In this document: piece by piece, positions 10,601 to 22,083 of the stretch | Position numbering within the stretch: position 1 is the stretch's first letter | How the letters are laid out: each line of letters begins with the position of its first letter | Assembly (NCBI RefSeq): GCF_963678635.1 | Contig: NC_087063.1 | Coordinates: forward strand, 46,976,101 to 47,040,100 | DNA: 64,000 nt | Source: Symsagittifera roscoffensis | Lineage: Eukaryota > Xenacoelomorpha > Acoela > Convolutidae | Direction of reading: 5' to 3' | Made by a program: the position numbers and the translations under genes | The notes under the pieces: model-generated | What the model was told of the DNA's origin: nothing | Seen by the model: only the letters and a program-made list of their open reading frames with translations | The model's database searches: none

Positions 10601-13525
10601 AAAATGAAGTAATTGAAAAAGTTCCACTTTCAGAAAACTGTCCTGATGAAGATGAAACCGTTGTACCCGCCAACTTTTTTGATCACGACATCGAGAAGTC
10701 GTTTTTTTTTGGTCCCACCTCATCTGAAACTATTTCAGATGTTTCTCATATTGATGTCGATGCAGGTGCAAGGTTTCTTGGAGTAGAACATGAAAAAAAA
10801 AGTGACGATCTCAAAAATGCGCCAGTAGAACTGCTCTTTAACACGTATTTAACCGTTCTACATAGACCACACACTCAATTGACCAGTAATCTCAAACAAA
10901 AACGCTTTTTCCAGTGTTTAGTCGCGACAAATAGTTGTTCATCAATTTCATTATTACAACCAGAAGCACTCCTTTTCCCATCAATTTTTTACCATCAGTT
11001 ATCAGACGGCACATGTCCTGGTGCAATTCCTTATTTTCTTTATGATAGTGATAAATTTTGTAAAAAATATGGTTTCGCTGGTCTTCTTGAGAACTTCAGA
11101 GTTCGTTTAACTGATATCTCTCTGTCAACGTCGTCGCATCAAAGATATATTCAATACATGGCTGATTGCATAATAAATCTTAATTTGATGGGCAAACACT
11201 CAAACGATTTTTTTCAGAGAGGACTTTCTTCTTTGAAAATCAATAATACATCAACAAAATTATTCAAAAAACTTTCATTTGAGTTAAATGATACAAACTG
11301 TCGCGTAAAAGAACTTGCATCGGCAATTTCAACAGAAATGGTTTCCTTGTTTTTAACAATCACATGTAATCAAAAAACACATCCAGGTGTCGCTCCAATT
11401 ATCGATGCTATCGAGCAATTTTACTCAGAATGTGATCAAGAAATAAGAGATGAAGCTAAAAAAACGTATATGTCCACGATTGTAAGATGTTGGAGCAGAA
11501 GTGTCAAATACTTGATAGACTTGCTTTTGAACTCTAGAGAAAATTTAGTGGGAAAAGTTAGAAAAATTTGGGGTAGGGCAGAGTTTCAAACAACAGCTGG
11601 AAACTTACCACATTATCACATTTTAATATGGGTTGAACCAAACACATTCTGTTCCGAAAACATTCAATGCTCTGAGAAAAACATCTTTAATGCTTTTTTT
11701 GAGCTGTTGCAATCTTCTTCAGGCCTAGTCAACAATTTAAATTTTGACGATCTAGTTGAGAACTGCATGAAAATACATACGCATTCTTGTCAAAAGGGGG
11801 GTTTCCGATGTATGAAACGAAAAGATCTTGAAGGAAATAAAGTTTGTCGTACTCCACCATATCCTGCTTCTCATTGTCATTGGATGATGGAAATTAAACA
11901 GCAATATCCAGAATGTGCACAAAGCTTACTTGTTAAATTAGGATTAGGAGAAATAAATGAAGTGAATGATTTCCAAATCAAAGAGCCATTAAACTGTGAG
12001 AAATACATGTATGCAGCCTCCACAGGCGAACATATGCTTCCCACAAATGCTAAACTTTTTGCTATTACTCAATCAAGTTTAACTTTACTAAAAACGACAA
12101 GCCAATTTTCTAGTTTTTACTTGACTCATTATAGTGCAAAACCTGAAGAACACTCAGATGCTAGAATAACAAGTGGAAAAGATGGAAAACATTTTAGACT
12201 GCGTGATGATGGCATTCAAAATAAACATTTAGCGTCAGTTAAATTTCTCATTGAACATGAGAGAAAAACACAACGTCAAACAGAAAACATAAGGTGCCAA
12301 ATGCTCTCAATAACCGAATCAGTTTTTTGGTTGCTTGGGTTGCCATATGTTTTCACAAATATGATTTTTATCCACATACAGAATTTACCAGCAGAGTTGA
12401 GAACAGTGAAATTGAAAGATCGTTTCCGAACAACTGTTGACTATGTTCCAAACTTCGATAATAATATTAACTCCTTCAATTTCCGCATTCATATTAAGAA
12501 CTATCCGGCTCATAAACAAATCACTTATAATCAAAAACAACTCCAGACTGACGTTCTTAATACAAATGAGAGCATCGACAATATGACAAGTTTTAGTTTG
12601 CGTCCGCCAGAATTACTTGTAATAAGTAACGTTGAAATTTATTTCAAATGTTTTCAACGGGAGAAAAAATCAAAATCAGGAAAAATGTTGTTTGCCATGG
12701 CGGAAAACAAAAAACTATATCCGTGGGTAGATTGTTTTGGTCATTTTGTTTATATTCGGCCTCAAGGAGTCAACATCGTTCGAGAATTTTTATACATACC
12801 TCAACGTGAACATTTTCATCTTGATAACGTTCGAAAAATGGAATTGTTGAGTACCTTGTCGTCGTCAGAAATTAATTTTTACACAGCTAAAAATGATTTT
12901 AACAGTTTGTTACCAGAAATAGTTTTTCGAACCGTTTCTCCAAGGGACACAATTAATTTTCTTGTTTCGTTCCTGCTTCGATTTGGATGTTTTCATACTG
13001 AGCTAGATCTTTTTTCTTCCTCTCGCCTCATCGATAGCTTTGTATACTCTGATTTGCTCGACAAGAAAGATACTTATCATGAAGATGACATACTTAAACT
13101 TTTGAAAATTTATGTAATGAAAGACCTCCGTTTCCAACCAGGAGGCGTTTTGACTTTTTCGAGTAAAATACTTTCCGCTAAAGAAGCCTTCTGTGCGCTG
13201 CTAAACATAGAGTCTAATGATTATGTTGAACCACCTCTAGTTCTAATTCAGTCCATGCATAGTAGAATTATACTATCTGTGGAGGATTTTTGTGCGCAAA
13301 GCCAACTGAGATTGTTCGAAAGAGTCCGTCAATTGAATATCCCAAATTTGCCGCTAGATTTAAACTCAGTTTCTAACTACTGGTTCCCTGATTTCCAATC
13401 TGGTCCTGGCCAAATGATGTGTTCTTTCCGTGAGCAAAAGATTGTTCTGCGACGTATCATCAAATTCCTACGACAGAAGTTCAGTCAACAGACAGCTACA
13501 TACAACAAACATCAAATTATTTTGG
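7675..13525 (+). CDS. Helitron transposase, exon 4: OTU protease and HUH Rep
   Basis: Main exon, 1950 codons. It opens after TTTTTCTAG with ENADYFWLKR. An OTU cysteine-protease domain follows, with FRDGNCLFGSL (catalytic Cys about residue 169 of the full protein) and DGTHWEP (catalytic His) about 110 residues later. Next come a CMKC/CSQC zinc motif and the Helitron N-like region with LLQPEALLFPSIFY. The Rep nuclease carries the HUH motif PHYHILIWVE (about residue 1414); KYMY some 130 residues later is the likely site of the nicking tyrosine(s). The open frame runs on to 13620, but that hydrophobic tail is intron read-through: splitting at 13525/13701 gives IILGRPGTGKT exactly. Two copies of the hairpin core are translated here, as KTLRPTLRF and KTLRSTLRF. 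Confidence 0.85.
8230..8285. repeat. Hairpin H2, inside coding exon
   Basis: Core 8249-8268 (ninth base C) between GTGAAAAAA and TTTTTTCAC, with an outer GAACT/AGTTC pair. Fourteen paired arm bases in all. It lies in frame within exon 4, after the OTU domain. Confidence 0.87.
8417..8470. repeat. Hairpin H3, inside coding exon
   Basis: Core 8435-8454 (ninth base T) between CTGCAAAAA and TTTTTGCAG, with an outer AACT/AGTT pair. The arms differ from those of H2 at several places, and both sides differ together. Confidence 0.87.
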
Positions 13526-13700
13526 GTACAATTTTTGTTAGCTCTGTTATTTGTTTGTCCTTTCTGTTCATACTTATGTTGAAAAATGTTAATATTGATA
13601 CTGAATCTCGAAATTGGTAATGAGCACAAGCAATTTGTACATTTTTAAAAAATATAAAATTATAAATCTGACATTTTAGCATCCATATTTTTTTATTTAG

Positions 13701-15648
13701 GACGACCTGGAACAGGTAAAACTTTCGTGAGTGGTTTGATCCTAGCGTATACCCTTTGCAACGGATTGGTTTCTTTTTTGACATCTCTTCCCTCACGACG
13801 TGCAGATAAACTGAATGGTGAACATTTGCATAAATTGTTCAAATTAGGCGTAAACAAACTTGATTCAATGTCATCAGCTAATCAAGCATTACTGAAACTG
13901 AACAGAGACAATGAAAGAAAGACTTTGTTAGAGCGCCTGCAGGTTTTGTTTATCGAAGAAATAAGTCTGATAAGCGCTGAAACGTGGAATACAGTGGACA
14001 TTATTCTTAGAAGATTGAAAGGACGCAATGAGATGTTCGGTGGTGTTGCTGTAATTGCCAATGGTGATTGCTGTCAATTACCCAACATAACTGGGTACAA
14101 CATATTCGAGGCTTGTTCGTTTTTGTTCACATCAAATTTCCACTTCTTGAACAACTTTGTTAGAATGGTAGACCCCGCTGGCCAAGAGCTTTTGCGTTTA
14201 ATAGAGCGACGACCATTGCAAGAGTCTGAAATAGAGCGATGTGTAGAAATAATTGGAGAAAATTGTTGCTTCGTATCAACTTGGAACGACATTGAGGAGC
14301 CAATGATAATGAAAGTTTTCGGAAAGCGTATTGCGGAAAAAGAGTCATTTGAAAGTCATTGTCAGAACATTTACAATTCAGGGGTGCCATATAAAAAGAT
14401 TATTAGTGTTGACGAAATTTCCCCAAAAAATTCTCATCTATGGAAGCGGGCATCGCATCAAGTAAGCACCACTGAAAATTTAGCTAATCAAAGTTAAAAA
14501 ATGTTTAAAAATAGCTTACTTAATGATCTTGTTAAGCAACTTGTTGGAAGATTTCATTAGGAATCATTGCTATAGGTAACCTATAGAGACTAGCTTGTTA
14601 ATTTTAGAAAAGTTGAGCGTAATTTTACAAGTTTAAAATATTTATTTTCTTTTAACAGGGCACATCTCATTTAAACAAAATTGTTACGGACTATGAGTGG
14701 ATTTTATTTTACCCTGAGTGCATTATGAGATGTACGCGAAATATTTGTGGAATCCATCAGGGGCAAACTTGTATCGTGGATTATGCCACCCTTACAGATA
14801 AATTAGTAGAGGTTTTTGTTGCACCAGATATGGATTTAATCAACAGCGAAACAATGCAGAGCCGAGAGTACCTGAGTTGGAGAAAAATAAGTGTTAAGAT
14901 CACTCCTGGACACATTTTGAATTTTAATGGTGATTCTTTGCGACGAACACAATTCCCTTTAGTTAACTATGTTGCGATGACTATACACAAGCTTATGGGG
15001 GACACCTTTCGTTTGCTCGCAACTGCCATTTCACAGAGCGAAAAAAAGTTTTCCTTATGGCTTATTTCACAGTTATACGTAATTGTCAGCAGAGTGTGTT
15101 ACCTCAGACATCTATATTTTGTTGGCAACAAAATCGAAACTTTAAATGCCATACGTCACATTCTACGAAAACGCAACCTTATCGAGGAAAGACTTTTCAA
15201 CTTTTTCCAAGCCCTTCAAAGAAGTGAAAGTAGTGAAACGGGACCAACAGAAATTGAAACGCCGCAATATTTAGCTCGTCATTTTATTGTACCCGAAACT
15301 GATCGTGGTTTTTGTTTTACCTTAGTTAGTTTGAAAGACAAGTTCTACAAAACTTTGCATGTATCGCATACGGATAAAAGTTTGTCTGAACAGTTAAGAA
15401 CACTTAACTCCACTGAAGTTCAATCGATGTATTTGTACACTAATCAACCATGGGCCGTGGGTTTCTTTTTTTGGTGCTTTAGAAGCACTGCAGAACGGGA
15501 ACACGTCTTTCACCTTATGAAGGGCATCCAAGTGACAGAGAGAGAACTAGACTACAATCTATTCAAACAAAAGTGCCATGATGCTCTATGTGAATTTCCT
15601 CACCTGAAAATGATTGTATGTGGCAATATAACAGATACAACCGGTTAG
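13701..15648 (+). CDS. Helitron transposase, exons 5-6: Pif1-type helicase
   Basis: Exon 5 (13701-14461) completes the Walker A motif GRPGTGKT (residues 2052-2059), then has VLFIEEIS (Walker B, about 2135) and GDCCQLP (about 2173), the Pif1/RecD order. Exon 6 (14659-15648) adds the late helicase motifs RTQFPLVNYVAMTIHK and QLYVIVSRV. The joins CAA|GTAAGC and ACAG|GGC are in phase, so the full protein would be 2634 residues. The helicase unwinds DNA during rolling-circle transposition. After it comes an extra ~110-residue tail (GFCFTLVSLKDKFYKTLHV to about residue 2600) whose layout recalls GIY-YIG nucleases but without clear catalytic residues. Shorter frames inside are shadows. Confidence 0.85.
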
Positions 15649-15657
15649 GATCCTTCA

Positions 15658-15689
15658 ACTGAACTCTGCGTACAACGCTTAGATTCAGT
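15658..15689. repeat. Hairpin H4, just after the transposase stop
   Basis: Core 15664-15683 (ninth base A) between ACTGAA and TTCAGT. It starts ten bases after the stop codon. Confidence 0.87.
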
Positions 15690-15896
15690 CATTCCAGCCC
15701 GAAATGTTAACTGATTCGTTAATGTTGATGGATTACAAAGGCATATTATCTACAGAACTTGATTTATTCTCTGGCCTCATATAATCAATAAAATGAGCTT
15801 TGTAAAATCTGTTTTAATTAATTGTGGTGTTGTAAAAGATCCAAAGCTGATAGATTGCGGATCGATACTATAATGATCAAGTTAGTCTGGTTTTGG
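15690..15896. other. Helitron 3' flank, no gene
   Basis: AT-rich non-coding sequence between hairpins H4 and H5. A possible AATAAA signal lies at 15787-15792. Confidence 0.4.
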
Positions 15897-15926
15897 CTGA
15901 ACTCTGCGTGCAACGCTTAGATTCAG
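15897..15926. repeat. Hairpin H5, near the assembly gap
   Basis: Core 15902-15921 (ninth base G) between CTGAA and TTCAG. Last complete copy before the gap; a terminal role in the Helitron is possible but the end itself is not visible. Confidence 0.87.
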
Positions 15927-15949
15927 TTATTCAGATGAATATTTCGTTT

Positions 15950-16149
15950 NNNNNNNNNNNNNNNNNNNNNNNNNNNNNNNNNNNNNNNNNNNNNNNNNNN
16001 NNNNNNNNNNNNNNNNNNNNNNNNNNNNNNNNNNNNNNNNNNNNNNNNNNNNNNNNNNNNNNNNNNNNNNNNNNNNNNNNNNNNNNNNNNNNNNNNNNNN
16101 NNNNNNNNNNNNNNNNNNNNNNNNNNNNNNNNNNNNNNNNNNNNNNNNN
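15950..16149. other. Assembly gap, 200 N
   Basis: Exactly 200 undetermined bases, a common placeholder length. The Helitron 3' end and the start of the first Polinton capsid block are hidden or mis-joined here. Confidence 0.99.
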
Positions 16150-17185
16150 TGGGTTAATAATCCACTTTCATCTTTATTTTCCGAATGCACAATTTCCTTG
16201 AAGGAGAAAAAAATTCAACAACTTATGCCAATTCTGCCCAAAAGAGTTTCATTGAGACCAAGTTTTTACACTGTAATGATGCAAAAAAACATTGCTTGCT
16301 TGTCAATGTTATTTTAATGAAGATAATCCATCAGGTATTAATGGTGCTAATGGGTGAGCTGAAGATGTCGCGGAACGCAAGCGAATCATAGCTGCGTGAA
16401 GCGAATTCCGTTTATTTGGTTAAAAGGCTTGTGATTTTTTATCATGTGACAAACATCTTATCAGCAGTGTTACAATGATATTTGCTGTGAGACGATCTCC
16501 TAATGACTTTGTTATTATGTCCGATCAACCTAATAAACATTACCAAGCTCAAATCACTGAGGCTAACCTATATGTGCGCAAAATGACAGTAACAGATTTT
16601 GTACTATCATCGATAGAAAAAACTCTGTTGAAAACACCCGCAATATACAATTATATTGAAGTTTTACCAAGAATTTTTTAGGCCACAACTGGTGTGCAAA
16701 GCTGGCGACAGGAAATCGTTTTTGTCGAAGAGCCTGTTCATCGAATGATTTGGGCAAGGAGCTCGAATACAGCATACCTGGGAACTAACCGAACAAACCC
16801 CTTTCATTATCAAAAACTTCAGCTGAATGAAGTCCTTGTTTACCGAAACGGTCTACCTATTGCAACTACTCCTGGGTCAGCGACTGATAACAAAAGAATA
16901 TACTATAACAAATTGGAAGCTCTAGACTTTGTTTTTAACAATAGTCATGGAATCAGTCTGGCTAATTATAGCAATCATTATATTATGGCATTTGATCTCA
17001 CATCTACTCAGGAGGCTTCACATTACTTTATTTATCCTGAATTGACCAATTGCACATTATCCGTGGAGCTTAAATTTGATGCACCGCTTGGGGAAAATGT
17101 GGAGTTACTTTTCATGAGAGAGCGTGCATCAACAGTTTACGTGCGTTCCGATAGAAAAGTAGCTAAAAACACTCTCATGAATTAA
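16150..17185 (+). pseudogene. Polinton major capsid homologue, copy 1 (fossil)
   Basis: The clearest piece, 16694-17185, contains NPFHYQKLQLNEVLVYRNG and a C-terminal part with FDAPLGENVELLFMRER. This is the pattern of the double-jelly-roll capsid protein of Polintons, found in animal genomes as F54H12.2-like proteins. The N-terminal part is cut off by the gap. It is broken. The partner at 19430-20742 is about as well preserved and reaches further upstream. Confidence 0.7.
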
Positions 17186-17189
17186 ATCG

Positions 17190-17632
17190 GAAAAAATGGA
17201 CAATCAATAGATTACTGAGCTAATTAACCGATGCAAGCATTTGAAACATCGAGTTAGAGGTATTTTTCTAGCTAACTTAGCATTTAGAACAAAATTGAAA
17301 CGCGACAAACCTTTTATGATAGTGGTTGCATCCAACTAAGACCAGCCACGAACTCATTAGCTACTATTTGCTCAAGCTGGTGGTCAAGTTTCCTTTGCAG
17401 AGCCTCCTGGACAAGGATTACACAATTATCCACTTGTTTACAATTACATGAGATATTCTATTCATGAATGAAACCAAATACTGATGAACAAGACAATCCA
17501 AACAGCTAACTCGGTCTTGTGTGGACTTTATTGTATTTATATTGCTCCTATTATAATTTCATCCCAACTTCCCATAGGTTTCAAAGTAATCGAACTTGAA
17601 ATGATGCGTTTCGCTAAACATATGATGTTATA
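17190..17632 (+). pseudogene. Polinton adenain-type protease, copy 1 (fossil)
   Basis: Follows the capsid piece on the same strand in the usual Polinton neighbourhood. Short matches to the copy at 20799-21191 show the adenovirus-like cysteine protease pattern. Broken. Confidence 0.6.
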
Positions 17633-17803
17633 AATTTGTGATACTGATGATTTTCTATAATGATTTATAATTGACTTTTTTCCAAACTTTTTTTTGTTTT
17701 TTTTTGCTAGAACACTTGCCTCTGGCGTTATTGCAGGCTCTAAAAATCGTTCTCAGAATTTTATTTTTTTCACTAATAAAATTAACATAATCTCTAAACG
17801 AAC

Positions 17804-18088
17804 TTACCCACTCAAAATATTATCAATAATTTTAGAAAACTCGGCGGCATTATCACCATTCAAAATAAGAATGGAGCGTTCAATTGTTACATTAGTGAAA
17901 AAATCAGTTTGGGTTTGAATGGATCGAGTTTGTGAAGCAAAGCAAAATTGTGGCAATCTTCTTCGTAGAGGAGCACCAACAATGTCAGTTGTGTTTTTAA
18001 TAGAACTGTTGTACTTGACAGCAATTAGATGTTTGAATGATGAGAGCAGACAAGGTACAACGAAAGTGGTTGAGGTCATCTTGTTCAC
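17804..18088 (-). pseudogene. Minus-strand frame, copy 1, unknown
   Basis: A 94-residue open frame that is nearly the same as the C-terminal part of 21302-21682 (shared GAPLRRRLPQFCFASQTR). It lies convergently after the protease in both copies, so it is part of the Polinton block. No family recognised. Treated as a fossil because the block around it is broken. Confidence 0.5.
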
Positions 18089-18619
18089 TCCGCCGACACA
18101 ATCATTTGTTACTTCGATGATAACATGGATGTGGGGTGGTCATTGACGAGCAATTGGGCGCAAGCTTCGTTGTGAATTGAGTTGGTTGCAAATGCAAAAT
18201 TTTTGTTTGGAGGGAGTTTTGAGGCGTCGGGTTTATTGTTCAGAATAAAAAATTTAAAATTCTTCCGAAAATTTGTTTAAAAAATTCAGGCGACTGCTCA
18301 TACAATGCTTCAACCATTCTGCTGGTTGAATCAAACTATTCAGACGTTTTTTTTTTCTGTTTCATTCAACTCTACACTTTTTATTATTCGAGTATTCATC
18401 ATCTGCGTAGTTTTCATCACCCACTTTCAGCACAATCTTTTTCGGGACGGACTGATCGTTTTGACGTTTATCGTCTTTTATGATGTTTCTCATTTACAGC
18501 TGAGGATGAGGAAGCGGAGGAGAAAGAAGATGAAGTCTTTTCACCTTTTTTGTTTTTAAACCATTTGCTTAATCTCTAAATAATTATCTGCCAAACAATC
18601 AAATTCTTTTTTCGCTACA
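18089..18619. other. Polinton block end, copy 1
   Basis: Matches 21683-22130 closely, including a segment whose minus strand would code an acidic and serine-rich stretch. The match stops at about 18600, and the next 23 bases (18601-18623) are found again at 23509-23531. Confidence 0.6.
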
Positions 18620-19425
18620 ATTGAGAAAAACTGAAATAACTAAAGTCGAATATGATGAAATCGACAAATTATTCAACGAAATCAATCGGATGGTTGATTT
18701 TAATAGTTTCAGTTATAGCATCCACCCCATTACCAAACATCTTTCAATGTGGATGCATTATTGGGAAGGCATTACGTTGAGAGCCCACAAATTTCTAGTA
18801 TTTTAGTTTTCAAAGGTGGAGTTTTCAAAGGTTTTCAGAGATGGAGCGGGCTACCATATCGGCTATAAAGAATTCAGTCAAATCCATAGCACTCTCACAT
18901 CGCAAAAACCTCATTTCCGACTGCCCTGTTGATATCTCTGCTGGAATCTAAATGATGTTTATCTACATGGATATAATTCATTATCAGATTGTGGGTGACA
19001 CCAAAGCACCGTTGCTCAGAGTCATTGATACTAATCGACAAGTGAAACATGGTTACGTTTGCAGCATTGAACCAAATCATCGCAAAGTTTTTAGCAAGTT
19101 AGATAATAAAAAACTTCACTTGGATAACATCCAGAGCATTGCGATAAACCTATGAACAAAAACTTGTACCATTTGCTTGTACCATTTACTGGAGGAAGAG
19201 GAAGAGATATCACCCAAAATAATAGATATAGCAACCAGGAAGGAAACGCCGAAACAAGCCTCTAAAAACTTACTAAAAAACATAATCGAAAAACAAGTTG
19301 GAGCTGGACGCAGCAAGTCCCGTATGAGCAGAAAATGGAAGTTAGCAACAACAACTAAAAAAAAAGATCGCATTCCAAAGAACGAACTCCAATGAGAAGT
19401 CGATCCAATTGTTTCACCAAAGTAC
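18620..19425 (+). pseudogene. Polinton minor capsid homologue (fossil)
   Basis: The best piece (18952-19155) reads MMFIYMDIIHYQIVGDTKAP and continues with LLRVIDTNRQVKHGY. This is the pattern LF-Y-DIIEYQ-VGD-PLLRVV of the single-jelly-roll minor capsid (penton) proteins of Polintons. A basic frame follows at 19177-19395. In Polintons this gene precedes the major capsid gene, as it does here. Broken, and present only once in the window. Confidence 0.65.
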
Positions 19426-19429
19426 GAAA

Positions 19430-20742
19430 TGATTTCTAATTTATTACCAATTGAAGCAACTCACAGCTAATTAGATTTATTTGAAAAACCTCCTCTACTC
19501 TTTGCATTTGAAAAAGCATTCACTCAAAAAATTGGTCCATCTTATTCACCTGATGGTCCCATGCTCGAATTTGAAAATTTAGGATATAGAAAACATTTAA
19601 ACGATCTTTAACGAACTCGCTTGGAGGTTGTAGCACGCATTGTTCAAAATCATGGTAAGGTACTGCGAACTCATGCTACAGAAGCAGCACAACGAGACAC
19701 CCCAAGTTGGGTTAATAATCCACTTTCATCTTTATTTTCCGAATGCACAATTTTCTTGAGGGGAGAAAAAAATTCAACAACTTATGCCAATTCTGCCCAT
19801 AAGAGTTTCATTGAGACCAAGTTTTCACACTGTAATGATGCAAAAAACATGGCTTGCTTGTCAATGGTATTATTATGAAGATAATCCGTCAGGTATTGAT
19901 GGTGCTAAGGGGCGAGCTAAATATGTCGCGGAACGCAAGCGAATCATAGCTGCATGAAGCGAATTCCGTTTATTTGGTTAAAATGCTTGTAATTTTTTAT
20001 CATGTGACAAACATCTTATCAGCGGTGTTACAATGATATTTGCGGTGAGACAATCTCCTAATGACTTTGTTATTATGTCCGATCAGCCTAATAAACATTA
20101 CCAAGTTCAAATCACTGAGGCTAACCTATATGTGCGCAAAATGACAGTAACAGATTTTGTACTATCATCGATAGAAAAAACTCTGTTGAAAACACCCGCA
20201 ATATACAATTATACTGAAGTTTTACCAAGAATTTTTTAGGCCACAACTGGTGTGCAAAGCTGGCGACAAGAAATCGTTTTTGTCAAAGAGCCTGTTCGTC
20301 GAATGATTTAGGCGAGGAGCTCGAATACAGCATACCTGGGAACTAACCGAACAAACCCCTTTCATTATCAAAAACTTCAGCTGAATGAAGTCCTTGTTTA
20401 CCGAAACGGTCTACCTATTGCAACTACTCCTGGGTCAACGACTGATAACAAAAGAATATACTATAACAAATTGGAAGCTCTAGACTTTGTTTTTAACAAT
20501 AGTCATGGATTCAGTTTGGCTAATTATCACAATCATTATACTATGGCATTTGATTTCACATCTACTCAGGAGGCTTCACATGACTTTATTCATCCTGAAT
20601 TGACCAATTTCACCATTTCAGTAGAACTGAAGTTTGATGCACCGCTGGGGGAAACTGTGGACTTACTTTTCATGAGAGAGCGTGCATCAACAGTTTACGT
20701 GCGTTCCGATAGAAAAGTAGCTAAAAACACTCTCATGAATTA
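19430..20742 (+). pseudogene. Polinton major capsid homologue, copy 2 (fossil)
   Basis: The N-terminal part includes LFEKPPLLFAFEKAF, PMLEFENLGYRKHL and a piece at 19621-19878 with SSLFSECTIFLRGEKNSTTY. The C-terminal part (20471-20743) repeats the jelly-roll pattern of copy 1. All are features of the Polinton major capsid protein. Broken. It supplies the upstream part that the assembly gap hides in copy 1. Confidence 0.7.
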
Positions 20743-20798
20743 AATCGGAAAAAATGGACAATCAATAGATTACTGAGTTAATTAACCGATGCAAGCAT

Positions 20799-21191
20799 TT
20801 GAAACATCGAGTTAGAGGTATTTTTCCAGCTAACTTAGCATTTAGACCAATATTGAAACGCGACAAAACATTTTTGATAGTGGTTGCATCCAACTCAGAC
20901 CAGCCACGAACTCATTGGCTACTATTCGCTCAAGCTGGTGGTCAAGTTTCCTTTGCAGATCCTCCTGGACAAGGATTACACAATTATCCACATGTTTACA
21001 AATACATGAGATATTCTATTCATGAAGGAAACCAAATACTGATGAACAAGCCAATCCAAACAGCTAACTCGGTATTGTGTGGACTTTATTGCATTTATAT
21101 TGGTCCAGTTATAATTTCATTCAAATTTCCCATAGGTTTCAAAGTAAATGACCATGACATGATGCGTTTCGCTAAGCATATGATGTTATAA
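20799..21191 (+). pseudogene. Polinton adenain-type protease, copy 2 (fossil)
   Basis: A 130-residue frame with THWLLF, FADPPGQG and SVLCGLYCIYI, matching the His, Asp and Cys neighbourhoods of adenain/Ulp1-type cysteine proteases that mature Polinton and adenovirus capsids. Part of the same broken block as the capsid piece before it. Confidence 0.68.
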
Positions 21192-21301
21192 AATTGTGAT
21201 ACTGATGATTTATAATTGACTTTTTTCAATTTTTTTTTGGTTTTTTTGCTGGCGTTATTTTAGGCTCTAAAAATTGTTCTGAGAACTTAATTTTTTTTCC
21301 A

Positions 21302-21682
21302 TTATAAGTTTAACATAATCTCTAAACGAACATACCCACTCAAAATAATATCAATAATTTTAGAAAACTCGGCGGCATTATCACCGGTCAAAATATGAAT
21401 GAAGCGTTCAATTGTTACATTAGTGATTAAATCAGTTTGAGTTTGAATAGATCGAGTTTGTGAAGCAAAGCAAAATTGTGGCAATCTTCTTCGTAGAGGA
21501 GCACCAACAATGTCAGTTGTGTTTTTAATAGAACTGTTGTACTTGACAGCAATTAGATGTTTGAATGATGAGAGCAGACAAGGTACAACGAAAGTGGTTG
21601 AGGTCATCTTGTTCACTCCGCCGACACAATCATTTGTTACTTCGATGATAACATGGATGTTGGTTTGGTCATTGACGAGCAA
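21302..21682 (-). pseudogene. Minus-strand frame, copy 2, unknown (126 aa)
   Basis: Open frame of 126 residues convergent with the protease; copy 1 is 17804-18088. The sequence has LRRRLPQFCFASQTR and a mixed, soluble-looking composition. No family recognised. It could be a Polinton-specific small gene, and it has stayed open in both copies while its neighbours have decayed. Confidence 0.5.
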
Positions 21683-22083
21683 TTGGGCGCAAGCTTCGTT
21701 GTGAATTGAGTTTTTTGCAAATGCAAAATTTTTATTTGGAGGGAGTTTTGAGGCGTCGGGTTTATTGTTCAGAAATAAAAAATTTAAAATTCTTCCGAAA
21801 ATTTTTTAAAAAATCAGGCGACTGCTCATACAAAGCTTCAACCATTCTGCGGGTTAAATCAAACTATTCAGACGTTTTTTTTTTCTGTTCCAGGCAACTC
21901 TACATTTTTTATTTTTCAAGTATTCATCATCCGCGTCGTTTTCATCACCCACTTTCAGCACAATCTTTTTCGGGACGGACTGATCGTTTTGACGTTTATC
22001 GTCTTTTATGATGTTTCTCATTTACAGCTGAGGATGAGGAAGCGGAGGAGAAAGAAGATGAAGTCTTTTCACCTTTTTTGTTT

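Larger units (their letters stand above)
5563..15949 (+). mobile_element. Helitron, OTU-bearing Helentron-like type
   Basis: The block holds a gene encoding OTU protease, HUH Rep and Pif1-type helicase, the signature of Helitrons, with an SGNH hydrolase gene in front. The OTU domain and the style of the Rep region point to the Helentron branch known from animals. I cannot fix the ends: no convincing 5' TC or 3' CTRR end was found, and an assembly gap begins at 15950. The satellite at 3.4-5.0 kb and five special hairpins (6743-15926) may be parts of it. All six exons of the main gene are open and in phase, so the element looks intact and fairly young. Confidence 0.75.

Noticed and set aside
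13526-13620. Hydrophobic C-terminal tail at the end of the long Helitron frame, looking like a membrane segment
   Set aside because: It is read-through into an intron. GT at 13526 and AG at 13699-13700 join in phase and restore the Walker A motif.
15893-16201. Open frames on both strands through the gap
   Set aside because: They consist of undetermined bases.
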